Shown one piece after another: positions 35,688 through 48,553 of a stretch of 64,000 nucleotides of DNA; the first letter of the stretch is position 1, and every line of letters starts with the position of its first letter. Position numbers and translations under genes: made by a program. Under the pieces are notes generated by a model. The model saw only the letters and a list, made by a program, of their open reading frames with translations. It was not told where the DNA came from and did not search any database. The stretch comes from Geodermatophilus sp. TF02-6 (GTDB lineage: Bacteria; Actinomycetota; Actinomycetes; Mycobacteriales; Geodermatophilaceae): the NCBI RefSeq assembly GCF_003319115.1, contig NZ_QOHF01000019.1, positions 1-64,000 of the forward strand, in the 5' to 3' direction.

Positions 35688-36254
35688 ATGCGGGTGCTCG
35701 GCATCGACCCGGGCCTCACCCGGTGCGGGTGGGGTGTGGTCGACGGGCGGCCCGGTGCGCGGCCCACCGCGGTGGGGGTGGGGGTGGTGCGTACCCCGGC
35801 CGAGCTCGACCTGGAGCTGCGGCTGCTGGAGCTGCACACCGCCGTCACCGCGCTGCTGCGCGAGCACCGGCCGGACGTCGTGGCGATCGAGCGGGTGTTC
35901 ACCCAGAGCAACAAGGGCACCGCCACCGGCACCGCGCAGGCGGCCGGCGTCGCGGCGCTGGCCGCGGCCCAGGCCGACCGGCCGGTCGCCTGGCACACGC
36001 CCAGCGAGGTCAAGGCCGCGATCTCCGGCAGCGGCCGGGCCGACAAGGAGCAGGTCACCGTGATGGTCACCCGGGTGCTCGGGCTGGCCAGCCCGCCCAA
36101 GCCGGCCGACGCCGCCGACGCGCTCGCGCTGGCGGTCTGCCACGCCTGGCGCGGGCCGGCCCAGCAGCGACTGCGGGTGGCCGCGCTGGCCGGCGGGATC
36201 GGCGCGCCGGTCCGGTCGACGACGCTGCCGAGGTGGACGGGGGTGTCGCGGTGA
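35688..36254 (+). CDS. ruvC: Holliday-junction resolvase RuvC
   Basis: Endonuclease resolving four-way junctions at the end of recombination; 188 aa. The catalytic acids are visible: D7 in [13 protein letters not shown] near residue 68 in [14 protein letters not shown], and the C-terminal pair in [23 protein letters not shown] before the ATG. First gene of ruvC-ruvA-ruvB. Confidence 0.96.
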   Translation: MRVLGIDPGLTRCGWGVVDGRPGARPTAVGVGVVRTPAELDLELRLLELHTAVTALLREHRPDVVAIERVFTQSNKGTATGTAQAAGVAALAAAQADRPVAWHTPSEVKAAISGSGRADKEQVTVMVTRVLGLASPPKPADAADALALAVCHAWRGPAQQRLRVAALAGGIGAPVRSTTLPRWTGVSR

Positions 36255-36318
36255 CCGCCCCCGGTGGCCGCACGCCGACGGGGCGCCGCGGCGGCCCGCG
36301 CGCAACGGGAGCGGGACG

Positions 36319-36960
36319 TTGATCGCCAGTGTGTCGGGCCGGGTGGCGGCGGTGTCGCCGGACGGCGCGGTCGTCGAGGTCGGGGGCATCGGGCTGTCGG
36401 TGCAGTGCACCCCCGGCACGATCGCCCGCCTGCAGGTGGGGGAGGCCGCCCGCCTGGCGACCAGCCTGGTGGTGCGCGAGGACTCGCTCACCCTCTACGG
36501 GTTCGCCGACGACGACGAGCGCCAGCTGTTCGAGCTGCTGCAGACCGCCAACGGGGTGGGGCCCCGGCTGGCGCAGGCCGTGCTGGCGATCCACCCGCCG
36601 CGCGAGGTGCGCCGGGCGGTGTCGATGGCCGACGTCAAGGCGCTCACCCAGGTCCCGGGCATCGGCAAGAAGGGCGCCGAGCGGCTGATCCTCGAGCTGC
36701 GCGACCGGCTGGGCGTCACCACCACCGACACCCAGCTGGACGGCGGTCCGGCACTCGCGGGTCCGCCGGCCCTCGTCCCGGTGGCGTCGTGGCGGGACCA
36801 GCTGACCTCCGCCCTGGTCAGCCTCGGCTGGACCGGCAAGGAAGTCGACGGCGCGGTCGCCCAGCTCGCGCCGGTCGCCGACGAACAGTTGGCCGCCACC
36901 GGCGCCGTGGAGGTCGCCGTCCTGCTGCGCCAGGCGCTGCGCCTGCTGGGGCGGTCGTGA
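36319..36960 (+). CDS. ruvA: Holliday-junction DNA-binding subunit RuvA
   Basis: Tetrameric junction-binding protein that targets RuvB; 213 aa. N-terminal OB domain ([20 protein letters not shown]), two helix-hairpin-helix motifs ([17 protein letters not shown] and [16 protein letters not shown]), and the C-terminal RuvB-contact domain ([20 protein letters not shown]). TTG start with GGGAG upstream. The 64 bp after ruvC hold no other feature. Confidence 0.96.
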   Translation: MIASVSGRVAAVSPDGAVVEVGGIGLSVQCTPGTIARLQVGEAARLATSLVVREDSLTLYGFADDDERQLFELLQTANGVGPRLAQAVLAIHPPREVRRAVSMADVKALTQVPGIGKKGAERLILELRDRLGVTTTDTQLDGGPALAGPPALVPVASWRDQLTSALVSLGWTGKEVDGAVAQLAPVADEQLAATGAVEVAVLLRQALRLLGRS

Positions 36961-37012
36961 GCGGCTTCGTGAGCCTGCCGGCCCCGCCGGGCGGGAGCGA
37001 ACGGAGGACAGG

Positions 37013-38140
37013 GTGAGCGCGCCGTTCGACCGCGGGTTGTCGGCCGCCGACGCCGGCCCCGGGCGGATCCCCGACGACGCCGTCGACCCGCGCGCCGGTG
37101 ACGAGGAGCGGGTCGTCGAGTCGGCGCTGCGGCCGCACTCGCTGGCCGACTTCATCGGCCAGCCGAAGGTCGCCCGCCAGCTCGAGCTGGTGCTCGAGGG
37201 CGCCAAGCGCCGCGGCCGGCCGCCGGACCACGTGCTGCTCTCCGGCCCACCCGGCCTGGGCAAGACCAGCCTGGCGCTGATCATCGGCTCCGAGCTGGGG
37301 ACGTCGGTGAAGATCACCAGCGGTCCGGCGATCGAGCGCTCGGGCGACCTCGCCGCGATGCTGTCCAACCTCAGCCCCGGTGACGTGCTGTTCATCGACG
37401 AGATCCACCGGATCGCCCGCCCGGCCGAGGAGCTGCTCTACATGGCGATGGAGGACTTCCGGGTCGACGTCGTCGTCGGCAAGGGCCCCGGAGCCACCGC
37501 CATCCCGTTGGAGATCAACCCGTTCACGCTGGTCGGGGCCACCACGCGGGCCGGCCTGCTCACCGGGCCGCTGCGCGACCGGTTCGGCTTCGTCGGGCAG
37601 ATGGAGTTCTACGAACCGGCCGAGCTGCAGCAGGTGCTGGCCCGCAGCGCCGCGCTGCTGGGCGTCGAGCTCACCGAGGACGGCTCGGCGGAGATCGCCG
37701 GCCGCTCCCGGGGGACGCCACGCATCGCCAACCGGCTGCTGCGCCGGGTCCGCGACTACGCCGAGGTCCGGGCCGACGGGCGGGTGACCCGGGCGGTCGC
37801 CGAGGCCGCGCTGGCGCTCTACGACGTCGACCACCTCGGGCTGGACCGGCTCGACCGCGCCGTCCTCGAGGCCCTGGTCGTGCGCTTCGGCGGCGGCCCG
37901 GTCGGCGTGGCCACGCTGGCGGTCGCGGTGGGGGAGGAGCCGCACACCGTCGAGGAGGTGTGCGAGCCGTTCCTCGTGCGGGCCGGCCTGCTCGCCCGCA
38001 CACCGCGCGGGCGGGTGGCGACCGAGGCGGCGTGGCGGCACCTGGGCCAGCCCCTGCCCCGGGGCGGCATCCCCCTCGGTCGGGGTGCGCCGGATCCGCA
38101 GGCACCCGGGTCGTCGTCAGAGACCCTCTTCGACGCCTAG
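37013..38140 (+). CDS. ruvB: Holliday-junction branch-migration ATPase RuvB
   Basis: AAA+ hexameric motor, 375 aa. Walker [15 protein letters not shown] (about 80), Walker [10 protein letters not shown], sensor 1 VGATTRAG, arginine-finger region [11 protein letters not shown], and the winged-helix end [23 protein letters not shown] with GGAGGACAGG just upstream. The C-terminal 25 residues are an extra Gly/Pro-rich tail. Confidence 0.97.
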   Translation: MSAPFDRGLSAADAGPGRIPDDAVDPRAGDEERVVESALRPHSLADFIGQPKVARQLELVLEGAKRRGRPPDHVLLSGPPGLGKTSLALIIGSELGTSVKITSGPAIERSGDLAAMLSNLSPGDVLFIDEIHRIARPAEELLYMAMEDFRVDVVVGKGPGATAIPLEINPFTLVGATTRAGLLTGPLRDRFGFVGQMEFYEPAELQQVLARSAALLGVELTEDGSAEIAGRSRGTPRIANRLLRRVRDYAEVRADGRVTRAVAEAALALYDVDHLGLDRLDRAVLEALVVRFGGGPVGVATLAVAVGEEPHTVEEVCEPFLVRAGLLARTPRGRVATEAAWRHLGQPLPRGGIPLGRGAPDPQAPGSSSETLFDA

Positions 38141-38142
38141 AC
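38137..38142 (+). promoter_or_regulatory. Candidate -10 for yajC-secDF
   Basis: TAGACT overlaps the ruvB stop codon, and transcription from it would give a 140-nt leader to yajC. The leader shows no recognisable riboswitch. Confidence 0.3.
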
Positions 38143-38289
38143 TGCGAAGGCGCTGGCGCGCTCGTCCGGCCGTGGCCGCGCGCGTCCCGCCCGGATGTCC
38201 CGGCGTGCCGCAGCCGACGTACCCGAGCGGTCCCATCCCGGACCGCACCCACCGCGGCCCGCACCGCGCGGTAGAGAGGCACATCCATC

Positions 38290-38625
38290 GTGGAGCAGTT
38301 CTTCCCGCTCGTCGTCCTGGCCCTGGCCTTCGTCCTGCTGATCGTGCTGCCCGCCCGGCAGCGCAAGCGGGTGCAGGCCCAGCAGCGGGCGATGCAGGAG
38401 TCGCTGACCCCGGGCACCCCGGTCGTCACCACCGCCGGCCTGCACGGCACGGTCGCCGGCCTGGGCACCGGCACCGTGGACCTGCAGATCGCTCCCGGCG
38501 TCGTGGTCACCTTCGCCCGGCAGGCCATCCTCGAGGTCCGCCCCGCCGTCGACACCGGGTCCACCGTGGCCGGCGACGAGCCGAACGGCCCGACGGACGG
38601 CGGCCCGGCCGACCGCCTCCGCTGA
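38290..38625 (+). CDS. yajC: Preprotein translocase subunit YajC
   Basis: Small SecDF-associated membrane protein, 111 aa. One N-terminal helix (FFPLVVLALAFVLLIVLPAR), then the conserved basic QRKRVQAQQRAMQESLTPG and VVTTAGLHGTVAGLG. GTG start. The acidic Gly/Pro tail is species-specific. Leads the secretion operon with secD and secF. Confidence 0.93.
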   Translation: MEQFFPLVVLALAFVLLIVLPARQRKRVQAQQRAMQESLTPGTPVVTTAGLHGTVAGLGTGTVDLQIAPGVVVTFARQAILEVRPAVDTGSTVAGDEPNGPTDGGPADRLR

Positions 38626-38639
38626 GCCGGAGCGGCACC

Positions 38640-40325
38640 GTGGCCCAACGCCAGTTCCCTGCGCGCCGGTACTTCGGCGCCTTCGTCCTCATCGTGGCCG
38701 TGCTCTACGGCCTGGTCTTCCTCACCGGCGACACGCGCACGCCGCAGCTGGGGCTCGACCTGCGCGGCGGCACGACGGTCACCCTCACCGCCCGCACCCC
38801 GGACGGGCGGGCACCCGCCCCCGAGGACCTCGAGCTGGCCCGCCAGATCATCGAGCAGCGGGTCAACGGCCTGGGCGTCGCCGAGGCCGAGGTGGTCACC
38901 GAGGGCGACTCGAACATCGTCATCTCCGTCCCCGGGGACAACGGCGAGCAGGCCCGCGAGCTGGGCCAGACCGCGCAGCTGCGCTTCCGCCCGGTGCTCG
39001 CCGGCCCCGAACCGGCGACGCCGGCGGCCGACCAGAGCACCCCGCCGACCGACGGGTCCCCCACCGGCACCCCCGCAGCGCCCACCGACACCCCCACGCC
39101 CACCGACACCCCGGCGCCCAGCGACGGCGCGGCCCCGTCGACGCCGGCGGCGCCCACCACCGCGGCTCCCTCGGGGGACGCCGTCGCCGACCCCTCGCTG
39201 CCCGACCCCGACGCGCCCCCGGTGACCCAGGAGCAGGCGGCCGCCGAGTACGCCACCCTCACCTGCGGCACCGACCAGGCGCCGGGGGCCGTCGACCGCC
39301 CCCAGGACCACGTCGCCGCCTGCTCCGAGGACGGGCAGGCCAAGTACCTGCTGGGCCCGGCCATCCTCGAGGGGACCGACATCGTCGACGCCAGCGCCGG
39401 CACCCAGCAGACCACCGGCGAGTGGGTGGTCCTGCTCGACTTCGACTCCACCGGCCGGGACACCTGGGCCGCCTACACCGCCGCCCACGTCGGCGAGAAC
39501 GTCGCCTTCACCCTCGACGGGCGGGTCGTCTCGGCGCCGACCATCCAGGGCGCCATCAACGGCCAGACGACGATCACCGGCAACTTCGACCGGGCCGGCG
39601 CCGAGCAGCTGGCCAACCAGCTGCGCTACGGCGCCCTGCCGCTCACCTTCACCCAGGCCACCGCCCAGTCGATCTCCACCGAGCTGGGCGCCGAGCAGCT
39701 GCGCGCCGGACTGATCGCCGGCGCCATCGGCATCGCCCTGGTGTTCGTCTACGCGTTGGTCTACTACCGGCTGCTCGGGCTGGTGATGATCGCCAGCCTG
39801 ATCCTGTCGGCCGTGGTCGTCTACGCCGTCCTCGTGCTGCTCGGCCGGCAGATCGGCTTCACCCTCAGCTTGGCCGGCATCGCCGGGTTCATCGTCTCGA
39901 TCGGCATCACCGCCGACTCGTTCGTCGTCTACTTCGAACGGCTCAAGGACGAGATCCGTGAGGGCCGCACGCTGCGCTCGGCGGTGCCGCGGGCGTGGGT
40001 CCGGGCCCGCCGGACGATCCTGTCGGCCGACGCGGTCAGCTTCCTCGCCGCGGCGATCCTCTACGTCCTGGCCATCGGCGACGTGAAGGGCTTCGCGTTC
40101 ACCCTGGGCATGTCGACCGTGCTCGACCTGGTCGTCGTCTTCCTCTTCACCCACCCGCTGATGGCCGTCCTGGCCCGCTTCCGGTCGTTCGGCAGCAGCC
40201 GGATCTCCGGGCTGGGCAACGTCGACCGCGGCCGCCGGGCGGCGACCGTCCCCACCGCGCCCGGCCGCGAGCTGGTCGGCGCCGGCGCGGCGCGTCCCGC
40301 AGCCCACGACAGGAGCTCCTCATGA
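38640..40325 (+). CDS. secD: Protein translocase subunit SecD
   Basis: RND-family membrane protein using proton-motive force to pull secreted proteins outward; 561 aa, six membrane helices. Seen: LGLDLRGGTTVTLTAR after the first helix, the P1 domain, and the C-terminal helices with ITADSFVVYFERLKDEIREG. The first periplasmic domain carries a roughly 75-residue Pro/Thr/Ala-rich insertion (about 125-200; repeats like PTDTPTPTDTPAP), making it longer than E. coli SecD regions of the same kind. GTG start. Confidence 0.95.
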   Translation: MAQRQFPARRYFGAFVLIVAVLYGLVFLTGDTRTPQLGLDLRGGTTVTLTARTPDGRAPAPEDLELARQIIEQRVNGLGVAEAEVVTEGDSNIVISVPGDNGEQARELGQTAQLRFRPVLAGPEPATPAADQSTPPTDGSPTGTPAAPTDTPTPTDTPAPSDGAAPSTPAAPTTAAPSGDAVADPSLPDPDAPPVTQEQAAAEYATLTCGTDQAPGAVDRPQDHVAACSEDGQAKYLLGPAILEGTDIVDASAGTQQTTGEWVVLLDFDSTGRDTWAAYTAAHVGENVAFTLDGRVVSAPTIQGAINGQTTITGNFDRAGAEQLANQLRYGALPLTFTQATAQSISTELGAEQLRAGLIAGAIGIALVFVYALVYYRLLGLVMIASLILSAVVVYAVLVLLGRQIGFTLSLAGIAGFIVSIGITADSFVVYFERLKDEIREGRTLRSAVPRAWVRARRTILSADAVSFLAAAILYVLAIGDVKGFAFTLGMSTVLDLVVVFLFTHPLMAVLARFRSFGSSRISGLGNVDRGRRAATVPTAPGRELVGAGAARPAAHDRSSS

Positions 40326-41773
40326 CCCGCCGCGAGCCTGCCGACGGCCCCGCCGACGTGGCGGTCCCGCTCGGCACGGACGCCGACGAGGGCCAGGACG
40401 ACGGCGCCGTGCGCTCCGACGCGGCCGCCGCCGCCGACGACGACGCGCTCGCCGACGCGGGGCTGCTGGCGCAGCGGCGCGCCGGCACCCGCTCGCCGCA
40501 GCGGCGTGCCTCCCTGGCCCACCGGCTCTACAACGGCGAGGCCGGGCTCGACGTCGTCGGCAACAGCAGGCGGATCTACCTGCTCACCGCGGTGGTCGTG
40601 CTGGTCTGCGTCGGCGCGATCGTCTTCCGCGGGTTCAACTTCGGCATCGAGTTCGCCGGCGGCAACAGCTTCCGGGTGCCGGGCACCGGCGCCGACCTCT
40701 CTGCGGTGCAGACGGCGGCCGAGGACGCCGGAGCCCAGGTGGCCAGCGCCCAGGTGGTCGGCGGCAACTCGATCCTGCTGCGCACCGGCGCCCTGGACAA
40801 CGCGGGCGAGAACAGGGTCGTCGACGCCGTGGCCCAGGCGGCCGGCGTGCAGCCGAACGAGGTCGCCCAGCAGGCGGTGAGCGCCGCGTGGGGCCAGGAC
40901 ATCACCAGACAGGCGCTCATCGCGCTCGCGGTCTTCCTCGTCGCGGTGGTGCTCTTCCTGGCCGTCCGCTTCCGGCTCACGATGGCCATCGGTGCCATCG
41001 CCGCGCTGGTCCACGACATCGTCGTCACCGCCGGCATCTACGCCCTCGTCGGTTTCGAGGTCACGCCGTCGACGGTGATCGGCTTCCTCACCATCCTCGG
41101 CTTCTCGCTCTACGACACCGTCGTCGTGTTCGACAAGGTCGACGAGAACACCCGGGGCCTGACCCGGAGTGCCCGGATGACCTGGGGCGAGGCGGCCAAC
41201 CTGGCGGTCAACCAGACGCTGATGCGCTCGATCAACACCTCGGTGATCGCGCTGCTGCCGGTGGCCGGGCTGCTGTTCGTGGGCGCCGGGCTGCTCGGCG
41301 TCGGCACGCTCAAGGACCTCGCCCTGGTGCTGTTCGTCGGGCTGGCCGCCGGCACCTACTCGTCGATCTTCCTGGCCACCCCGATCGTGGCCGACCTCGA
41401 GGAGCGCGACCCGGAAGTCGTGGCCCTGCGCAAGCGGGTGCTCGCCCGCCGGGCCGCCCAGGCCCGGCAGGCCGGTACCGCCGCCGGCCGTGCGCCGGTG
41501 GCCAGCGCCCGCCGCGCCGCGGCCGGCGCCCGCCGCGGCGGAGGGGTGGCCCTGGCCGAGCGCGAGGAGGACCTGGGGCCGGCCCGGGTCGACGTCGTGG
41601 TCGAGTCGCCGGAGTCGGTGCGGCCGGAGCAGCCCGGCGGCCGGCCGGTGCCGTCGGGAAGCGGCCGCACGGCCGAGCCGCGCAGCGGGGCGACGGCCGC
41701 ACCGCGCCCGGGCGCCCGCCCGCAGCGGCCCGGGGGGCGCCGTTCGGGCAGCGGCTCCCGGAAGCGCCGGTGA
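40322..41773 (+). CDS. secF: Protein translocase subunit SecF
   Basis: SecD partner, 483 aa (E. coli SecF is 323). A 75-residue acidic N-terminal extension precedes the first helix (YLLTAVVVLVCVGAIVFRGF); then FNFGIEFAGGNSF, and the final helices with GFSLYDTVVVFDKVDENTRG. The C-terminal 120 residues are Arg/Ala/Pro-rich and cytoplasmic. The ATG overlaps the secD stop as ATGA and the stop overlaps apt as GTGA. Confidence 0.95.
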   Translation: MTRREPADGPADVAVPLGTDADEGQDDGAVRSDAAAAADDDALADAGLLAQRRAGTRSPQRRASLAHRLYNGEAGLDVVGNSRRIYLLTAVVVLVCVGAIVFRGFNFGIEFAGGNSFRVPGTGADLSAVQTAAEDAGAQVASAQVVGGNSILLRTGALDNAGENRVVDAVAQAAGVQPNEVAQQAVSAAWGQDITRQALIALAVFLVAVVLFLAVRFRLTMAIGAIAALVHDIVVTAGIYALVGFEVTPSTVIGFLTILGFSLYDTVVVFDKVDENTRGLTRSARMTWGEAANLAVNQTLMRSINTSVIALLPVAGLLFVGAGLLGVGTLKDLALVLFVGLAAGTYSSIFLATPIVADLEERDPEVVALRKRVLARRAAQARQAGTAAGRAPVASARRAAAGARRGGGVALAEREEDLGPARVDVVVESPESVRPEQPGGRPVPSGSGRTAEPRSGATAAPRPGARPQRPGGRRSGSGSRKRR

Positions 41774-42372
41774 GCGCCGACGCCGCGGCGGCCGAGGGCG
41801 CCGCCGAACCGCCGCTCGACGAGCTCATCGCCGGCCTCACCGTCGACGTCCCCGACCACCCCGAGCCGGGCGTGGTGTTCCGCGACCTGACCCCGGTGTT
41901 CGCCGACGGGCACGCCTTCCGGCGGATGATCGACGGCCTGGCCGCTCCCTCCGCCGCGGACCCGCGGGTGGCCGCGCTGGCCTCCGGCGGGGCGGACCCG
42001 GGGTTCGACGTCGTCGTCGGCGTCGAGGCCCGCGGGTTCCTCCTGGCGGCCGCCGTGGCCCTCGACGCCGGCGTCGGGGTGGTGCCCGTCCGCAAGGCCG
42101 GCAAGCTGCCCCGCGAGCGGATCGCCGCCGAGTACGCGCTGGAGTACGGCACGGCCACGCTGGAGCTGCACTCCGACGCGGTCCGGCCCGGTCAGCGGGT
42201 GCTCGTCGTGGACGACGTCCTGGCCACCGGGGGCACCCTCGGGGCGGCGATCGCCCTGGTGGAGCGGCTCGGCGGCGTGGTGAGCGCCGTCTCGGTGGTC
42301 GTGGAGCTCACCGCGCTCGGCGGCCGCCAGCGGCTGGCCCCGCACACCGTGCACGCGCTCTGGACCACCTGA
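41770..42372 (+). CDS. apt: Adenine phosphoribosyltransferase
   Basis: Purine salvage: adenine + PRPP to AMP; 200 aa. Seen: DHPEPGVVFRDLTPVFADG (APRT signature), VVGVEARGFLLAAAVAL, VRKAGKLPRERIAAEYALEY, and the PRPP loop VLVVDDVLATGGTLGAAI. Its location between secF and rel is standard in actinobacteria. Confidence 0.96.
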   Translation: MSADAAAAEGAAEPPLDELIAGLTVDVPDHPEPGVVFRDLTPVFADGHAFRRMIDGLAAPSAADPRVAALASGGADPGFDVVVGVEARGFLLAAAVALDAGVGVVPVRKAGKLPRERIAAEYALEYGTATLELHSDAVRPGQRVLVVDDVLATGGTLGAAIALVERLGGVVSAVSVVVELTALGGRQRLAPHTVHALWTT

Positions 42373-42459
42373 GGGAAGGTGCCCGAGTCGGGGCGCGTTT
42401 CCCCTGGTGCCGTCCCACTACCATGAGGGTCCTCCCTCCTCCGGCCTGCAGGAGTCGCC

Positions 42460-44916
<2,457 letters not shown>

Positions 44917-44918
44917 AG

Positions 44919-44962
44919 AAGGGACCCCCTGAGCCTGCGGAGGCGCCCTGGAGGGGGTCCTT
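44919..44962. terminator. Bidirectional terminator rel / methyltransferase
   Basis: AAGGGACCCCCT (44919-44930) pairs with AGGGGGTCCTT (44952-44962) with a single bulge; the loop has GAGCCTGCGGAGGC, a shortened version of the hairpin-repeat centre. It lies between convergent genes. Confidence 0.75.
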
Positions 44963-45615
44963 CAGAGAGCGGTGGCCACGACGGCGTAGAGCGGGTCGCC
45001 CGTACCCGGCGGGGTGCGCAGTGTCACCGTCGGCTCGGTGAACCGTCCGGTGCGCCGGATCAGCTCGCTGATGATCGCCCCGTGCTGCCGGTCGTCGGTC
45101 GCCAGCCAGCCGCGGACGGCCTTGGTCGGGAAGCACCGGTTGGAGAAGGTGATGGCCAGCGGCCCGCCCGGCCGCAGCACCCGGCCGACGTCGGCGAGCA
45201 CCTCGATCGGCTGCGTGAGGTAGTCGATCGACACGCAGCAGACCACCGCGTCCACGTCGTCGTCGGGCAGCGGGACCCGCGGGTCGGCGTTCAGGTCGTG
45301 GACGCACCGCTCGGTCGCCGCCGGGTTGGCGGCCAGCTCCTCGGCGTTCATCCCCAGCACCACCAGCTCGGCCGGCGGCGTCTGGAAGTGCGACACCCAC
45401 GACGACATCAGGTCGAGCACCCGGCGCGGGCCGGGCGCGGCGCCGTCGATGCCCAGCTCGGCGTACAGCTCGCCCACCGCGGCGATCGCGGCGTCGTCGA
45501 GGTGCGTCACCAGCCGGGGCGGGGCGTAGAAGAGCGCGTCGGGACGCTCGTCGGCGCGCTGGAAGAAGCCCGGCGGGAACCCGGCGTAGCGGTCGCCGTC
45601 CCCGGTCGGGGGCAT
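44962..45615 (-). CDS. SAM-dependent methyltransferase-like protein
   Basis: Predicted small methyltransferase, 217 aa. The Rossmann start is RRVLDLMSSWVSHFQTP (degenerate motif I, no GxGxG), with LVVLGMNAEELAANP, DAVVCCVSIDYLTQPIEVLA and RVLRPGGPLAITFSNRCFP following the class I pattern. Proteins of this type with the TFSNRCFPTKA segment are common in bacteria, but the substrate is unknown. The ATG overlaps the cyclophilin stop as TGATG, so the two may be co-transcribed. Confidence 0.75.
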   Translation of the reverse strand: MPPTGDGDRYAGFPPGFFQRADERPDALFYAPPRLVTHLDDAAIAAVGELYAELGIDGAAPGPRRVLDLMSSWVSHFQTPPAELVVLGMNAEELAANPAATERCVHDLNADPRVPLPDDDVDAVVCCVSIDYLTQPIEVLADVGRVLRPGGPLAITFSNRCFPTKAVRGWLATDDRQHGAIISELIRRTGRFTEPTVTLRTPPGTGDPLYAVVATAL

Positions 45616-46436
45616 CAGCCGGCGACCGTCATCGACTCGATGCGGACCTCCTGGGTCGGCTTGCCGTCACCGGGGCCGTTGCTGCCGTCGTTGCCGTTGG
45701 CGGCGATGGCGTCGAGCACGGCCAGCCCCGCGTCGTCGATCGTGCCCAGGACGGTGTAGCCCGGCGGCAGCTGACTGTCGCCGTAGACGAGGAAGAACTG
45801 GCTGCCGTCGAAGCCCTGACCGCTGTTGGCCATCGCCAACGTGCCGCGGGGGTAGGTCTCGGTCCCGGTCACCTGGGTGGGGAACTGGTAGGCCGGTCCG
45901 CCGCTCCCGGTGCCGCTGGGGTCACCGCACTGCAGCACCTCCAGGCCCTCGGAGTCGGTCTCGCGGTGGCAGGTCGTGCCGTCGAAGTAGCCCCGCTGGG
46001 CCAGGTAGACCATGCTCGCCGTCGCGCACGGGGCCTTGGCGTTGTCCAGGGTCAGCCCGATGGCGCCGACGTTGGTGGTCATGGTGACCGCGGTGGTGCC
46101 GGTCGGGGTGACCTCGGTGGGCGGGGTTCCGGTGTCGGCGCGCAGGTTCGGGTTGCTGGCCGTGTCGGCGGGGGTCCAGTCGCACGTCCCGTCGCTGCCG
46201 TCGACGACCGCGGGGCTGGTGGGGGCGGCGCTGCTCGAGGCCGCGGCGGCGTCGACGCTCTCGTCGTCCCCGACGCCGGTGATCAGCCAGACGGCGCCGA
46301 CGACGAGCAGCACCGCGACGGCGGTGACCCCGATGAGCAGGTTGCGACGGCGCTTGCGGGCCAGCGCGGCACGGCGCTCGAGTTGGCGCTGCAGCCGCCG
46401 CTGGGCGGCCTGCCGTCGCTGCTTGTTGCTCGGCAC
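45615..46436 (-). CDS. Cyclophilin-type peptidyl-prolyl cis-trans isomerase, membrane-anchored
   Basis: Extracytoplasmic PPIase, 273 aa. A basic cytoplasmic head (about 1-35, [20 protein letters not shown]) is followed by one membrane helix (about 36-58), a Ser/Ala linker and a divergent cyclophilin domain ([55 protein letters not shown]). GTG with GAGGAG upstream. Matches PpiB-like membrane proteins upstream of hisS in actinobacteria. Confidence 0.9.
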   Translation of the reverse strand: MPSNKQRRQAAQRRLQRQLERRAALARKRRRNLLIGVTAVAVLLVVGAVWLITGVGDDESVDAAAASSSAAPTSPAVVDGSDGTCDWTPADTASNPNLRADTGTPPTEVTPTGTTAVTMTTNVGAIGLTLDNAKAPCATASMVYLAQRGYFDGTTCHRETDSEGLEVLQCGDPSGTGSGGPAYQFPTQVTGTETYPRGTLAMANSGQGFDGSQFFLVYGDSQLPPGYTVLGTIDDAGLAVLDAIAANGNDGSNGPGDGKPTQEVRIESMTVAG

Positions 46437-46583
46437 GGGTGGGAACTCCTCGGACGGACGGCTGCTGCGGCGGAACGCGGGAGGCGGGCTTAAGCGGGCG
46501 CCCGCGCAACGCTGGTCGGTCCGCGAGTCTAGGTGTCGCGCCTGGCCGTTCCCTGGCAGCGGAGGGGCCCGGAGCGCCGCGCG

Positions 46584-46589
46584 TAACCT
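46584..46589 (+). promoter_or_regulatory. -10 hexamer of the MBL-hisS operon (leaderless)
   Basis: TAACCT is 6 nt before the GTG at 46596, and no Shine-Dalgarno is seen. Confidence 0.5.
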
Positions 46590-46595
46590 GCACGG

Positions 46596-47291
46596 GTGCT
46601 CATCCGCTCGTTCCCGGCCGGCGCGTTCGGCACCAACTGCTACGCCGTCGCCTCCGGGCCGCGGCAGGAGTGCGTGGTGGTCGACCCCGGCATGGACGCC
46701 GTCGAGCCGCTGGCCCGGATGCTGGCCCAGGACGGCCTCAAGCCGGTCGCCGTCGTGCTCACCCACGGCCACCTCGACCACACCTTCTCGGTGCTGCCGG
46801 TCTGCGACGGCTACGACATCCCCGCCTACCTGCACCCGAGCGACTTCGGGATGCTGGCCGACCCCGCTCGCTGGCACGGCCCGCAGCTGGCCCCGCTGAT
46901 CACCGGCGTCGCGCTGCCCGACCCGTCGGAGGTGCGGCCGCTCGACGACGGCGCCGTGCTGTCCCTCGCCGGGGTCGAGCTGACCGTGCGGCACGCGCCC
47001 GGGCACACCCAGGGGTCGGTGGTGTTCTCCCTCGACCTGGACGACGCCCCGGGGCTGCTCGCCGGCGACGTGCTCTTCGCCGGGTCGGTGGGCCGGGTCG
47101 ACCTGCCCGGCGGCTCGTGGGAGGCGATGCTCGCGTCGCTGCGGGACGTCGTCCTGCCGCTGGACGACGAGACGGTGGTCCTGCCCGGGCACGGGCCGGC
47201 GACCACGATCGGGCGGGAGCGGGCCACCAACCCCTACCTGGCCGAGGCAGCGGCGGGTGCCGGGCCCGCTCCGAGGGGACGGGGGCTGTGA
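46596..47291 (+). CDS. MBL-fold metallo-hydrolase (glyoxalase II-like)
   Basis: Zinc/iron metallo-beta-lactamase-fold hydrolase, 231 aa. Metal sites: [15 protein letters not shown] (HxHxDH), [25 protein letters not shown] and [13 protein letters not shown]. YcbL/glyoxalase II-like proteins of this length lie directly before hisS in many actinobacteria; the substrate (a thioester such as S-lactoyl-thiol) is inferred. The stop overlaps the hisS GTG. Confidence 0.88.
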   Translation: MLIRSFPAGAFGTNCYAVASGPRQECVVVDPGMDAVEPLARMLAQDGLKPVAVVLTHGHLDHTFSVLPVCDGYDIPAYLHPSDFGMLADPARWHGPQLAPLITGVALPDPSEVRPLDDGAVLSLAGVELTVRHAPGHTQGSVVFSLDLDDAPGLLAGDVLFAGSVGRVDLPGGSWEAMLASLRDVVLPLDDETVVLPGHGPATTIGRERATNPYLAEAAAGAGPAPRGRGL

Positions 47292-48553
47292 CCGACGTCC
47301 TCCGTGCCCCCAAGGGCACCTTCGACGTCCTGCCGCCGGAGTCCGAGCGGTTCCTCGCCGTCCGCGAGACGCTGACCGCGCCGCTGCGGCGGGCCGGGTA
47401 CGGCTACGTCGAGACGCCGGTGTTCGAGGAGACCGCCGTCTTCTCCCGCGGGGTGGGCGAGTCCACCGACGTGGTGACCAAGGAGATGTACACCTTCGCC
47501 GACCGGGCGGGGCGCTCGCTCACCCTGCGCCCCGAGCTCACCGCCGGGCTGATGCGCGCGTTCATCGAGCACCGGCTGCACACCGCTGCGCTGCCGGTGA
47601 AGCTGTGGACCGTCGGGTCGGCGTTCCGCTACGAGCGGCCCCAGGCCGGCCGGTACCGGCACTTCACCCAGGTGGACATGGAGGCCCTCGGCGTCGACGA
47701 CCCGGCGCTGGACGCCGAGGTCGTCGCGCTGGGGGTGCAGGGGTTCCGCGACCTGGGGCTGACCGACTTCGAGCTGCTGCTGACCTCGCTGGGCGACGCG
47801 ACCTGCCGGCCGCAGTACCGCGAGCAGCTGGTCGAGTACCTCGCGAAGCTCGACCTCGACGAGGAGACCCGCCGGCGGGCGGAGATCAACCCGCTGCGGG
47901 TGCTCGACGACAAGCGCCCCGAGGTGCAGGCCCAGCTCGAGGACGCGCCGGTCGTGGTCGACCACCTCTCGGACTCGGCGAGGGTGCACTACGACGCCGT
48001 CCGCCAGTACCTCACCGACCTCGGCGTGACCTGGACCGAGGCGCCCAGGCTGGTGCGCGGGCTGGACTACTACACGAAGACGACGTTCGAGTTCGTGCAC
48101 TCCGGGCTGGGCGCTCAGTCGGCGATCGGCGGCGGCGGCCGCTACGACGGGCTGTCGGCGGCGCTCGGCGGGCCGGACGTCTCCGGCATCGGCTACGCCG
48201 TGGGGGTCGACCGCACGCTGCTGGCCGTGCAGGCCGAGGGCCTGGACATCGTGCCCTCGACCGGCGTGCAGGTGTTCGTCGTGCCGCTGGGGCCCGCGGC
48301 CAAGCGCGTGGCGGTGCGGCTGGTCGGGCGGCTGCGGGCGGCCGGCGTCGCCACGGACACGGTGTACGGCGACCGCGGGCTCAAGGGCGCGATGAAGGCC
48401 GCCGACCGGTCGGGCGCCTCGCACGCGGTGGTGATCGGCGAACGCGACCTGGCCGAGGGCGTCGGCCAGCTGCGCGACCTGCGCACGGGCGAGCAGACCG
48501 CCGTCCCGGTCGGTGAGCTGTCCGAACGGGTTCGTGGAACGGTGGGGACGTGA
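47288..48553 (+). CDS. hisS: Histidyl-tRNA synthetase
   Basis: Class II synthetase, 421 aa. Seen: [17 protein letters not shown], motif 2 [20 protein letters not shown], His-specific [15 protein letters not shown], motif 3 region [18 protein letters not shown], and the anticodon-binding domain from about residue 330. Overlaps both neighbours by GTGA. Confidence 0.97.
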   Translation: MTDVLRAPKGTFDVLPPESERFLAVRETLTAPLRRAGYGYVETPVFEETAVFSRGVGESTDVVTKEMYTFADRAGRSLTLRPELTAGLMRAFIEHRLHTAALPVKLWTVGSAFRYERPQAGRYRHFTQVDMEALGVDDPALDAEVVALGVQGFRDLGLTDFELLLTSLGDATCRPQYREQLVEYLAKLDLDEETRRRAEINPLRVLDDKRPEVQAQLEDAPVVVDHLSDSARVHYDAVRQYLTDLGVTWTEAPRLVRGLDYYTKTTFEFVHSGLGAQSAIGGGGRYDGLSAALGGPDVSGIGYAVGVDRTLLAVQAEGLDIVPSTGVQVFVVPLGPAAKRVAVRLVGRLRAAGVATDTVYGDRGLKGAMKAADRSGASHAVVIGERDLAEGVGQLRDLRTGEQTAVPVGELSERVRGTVGT

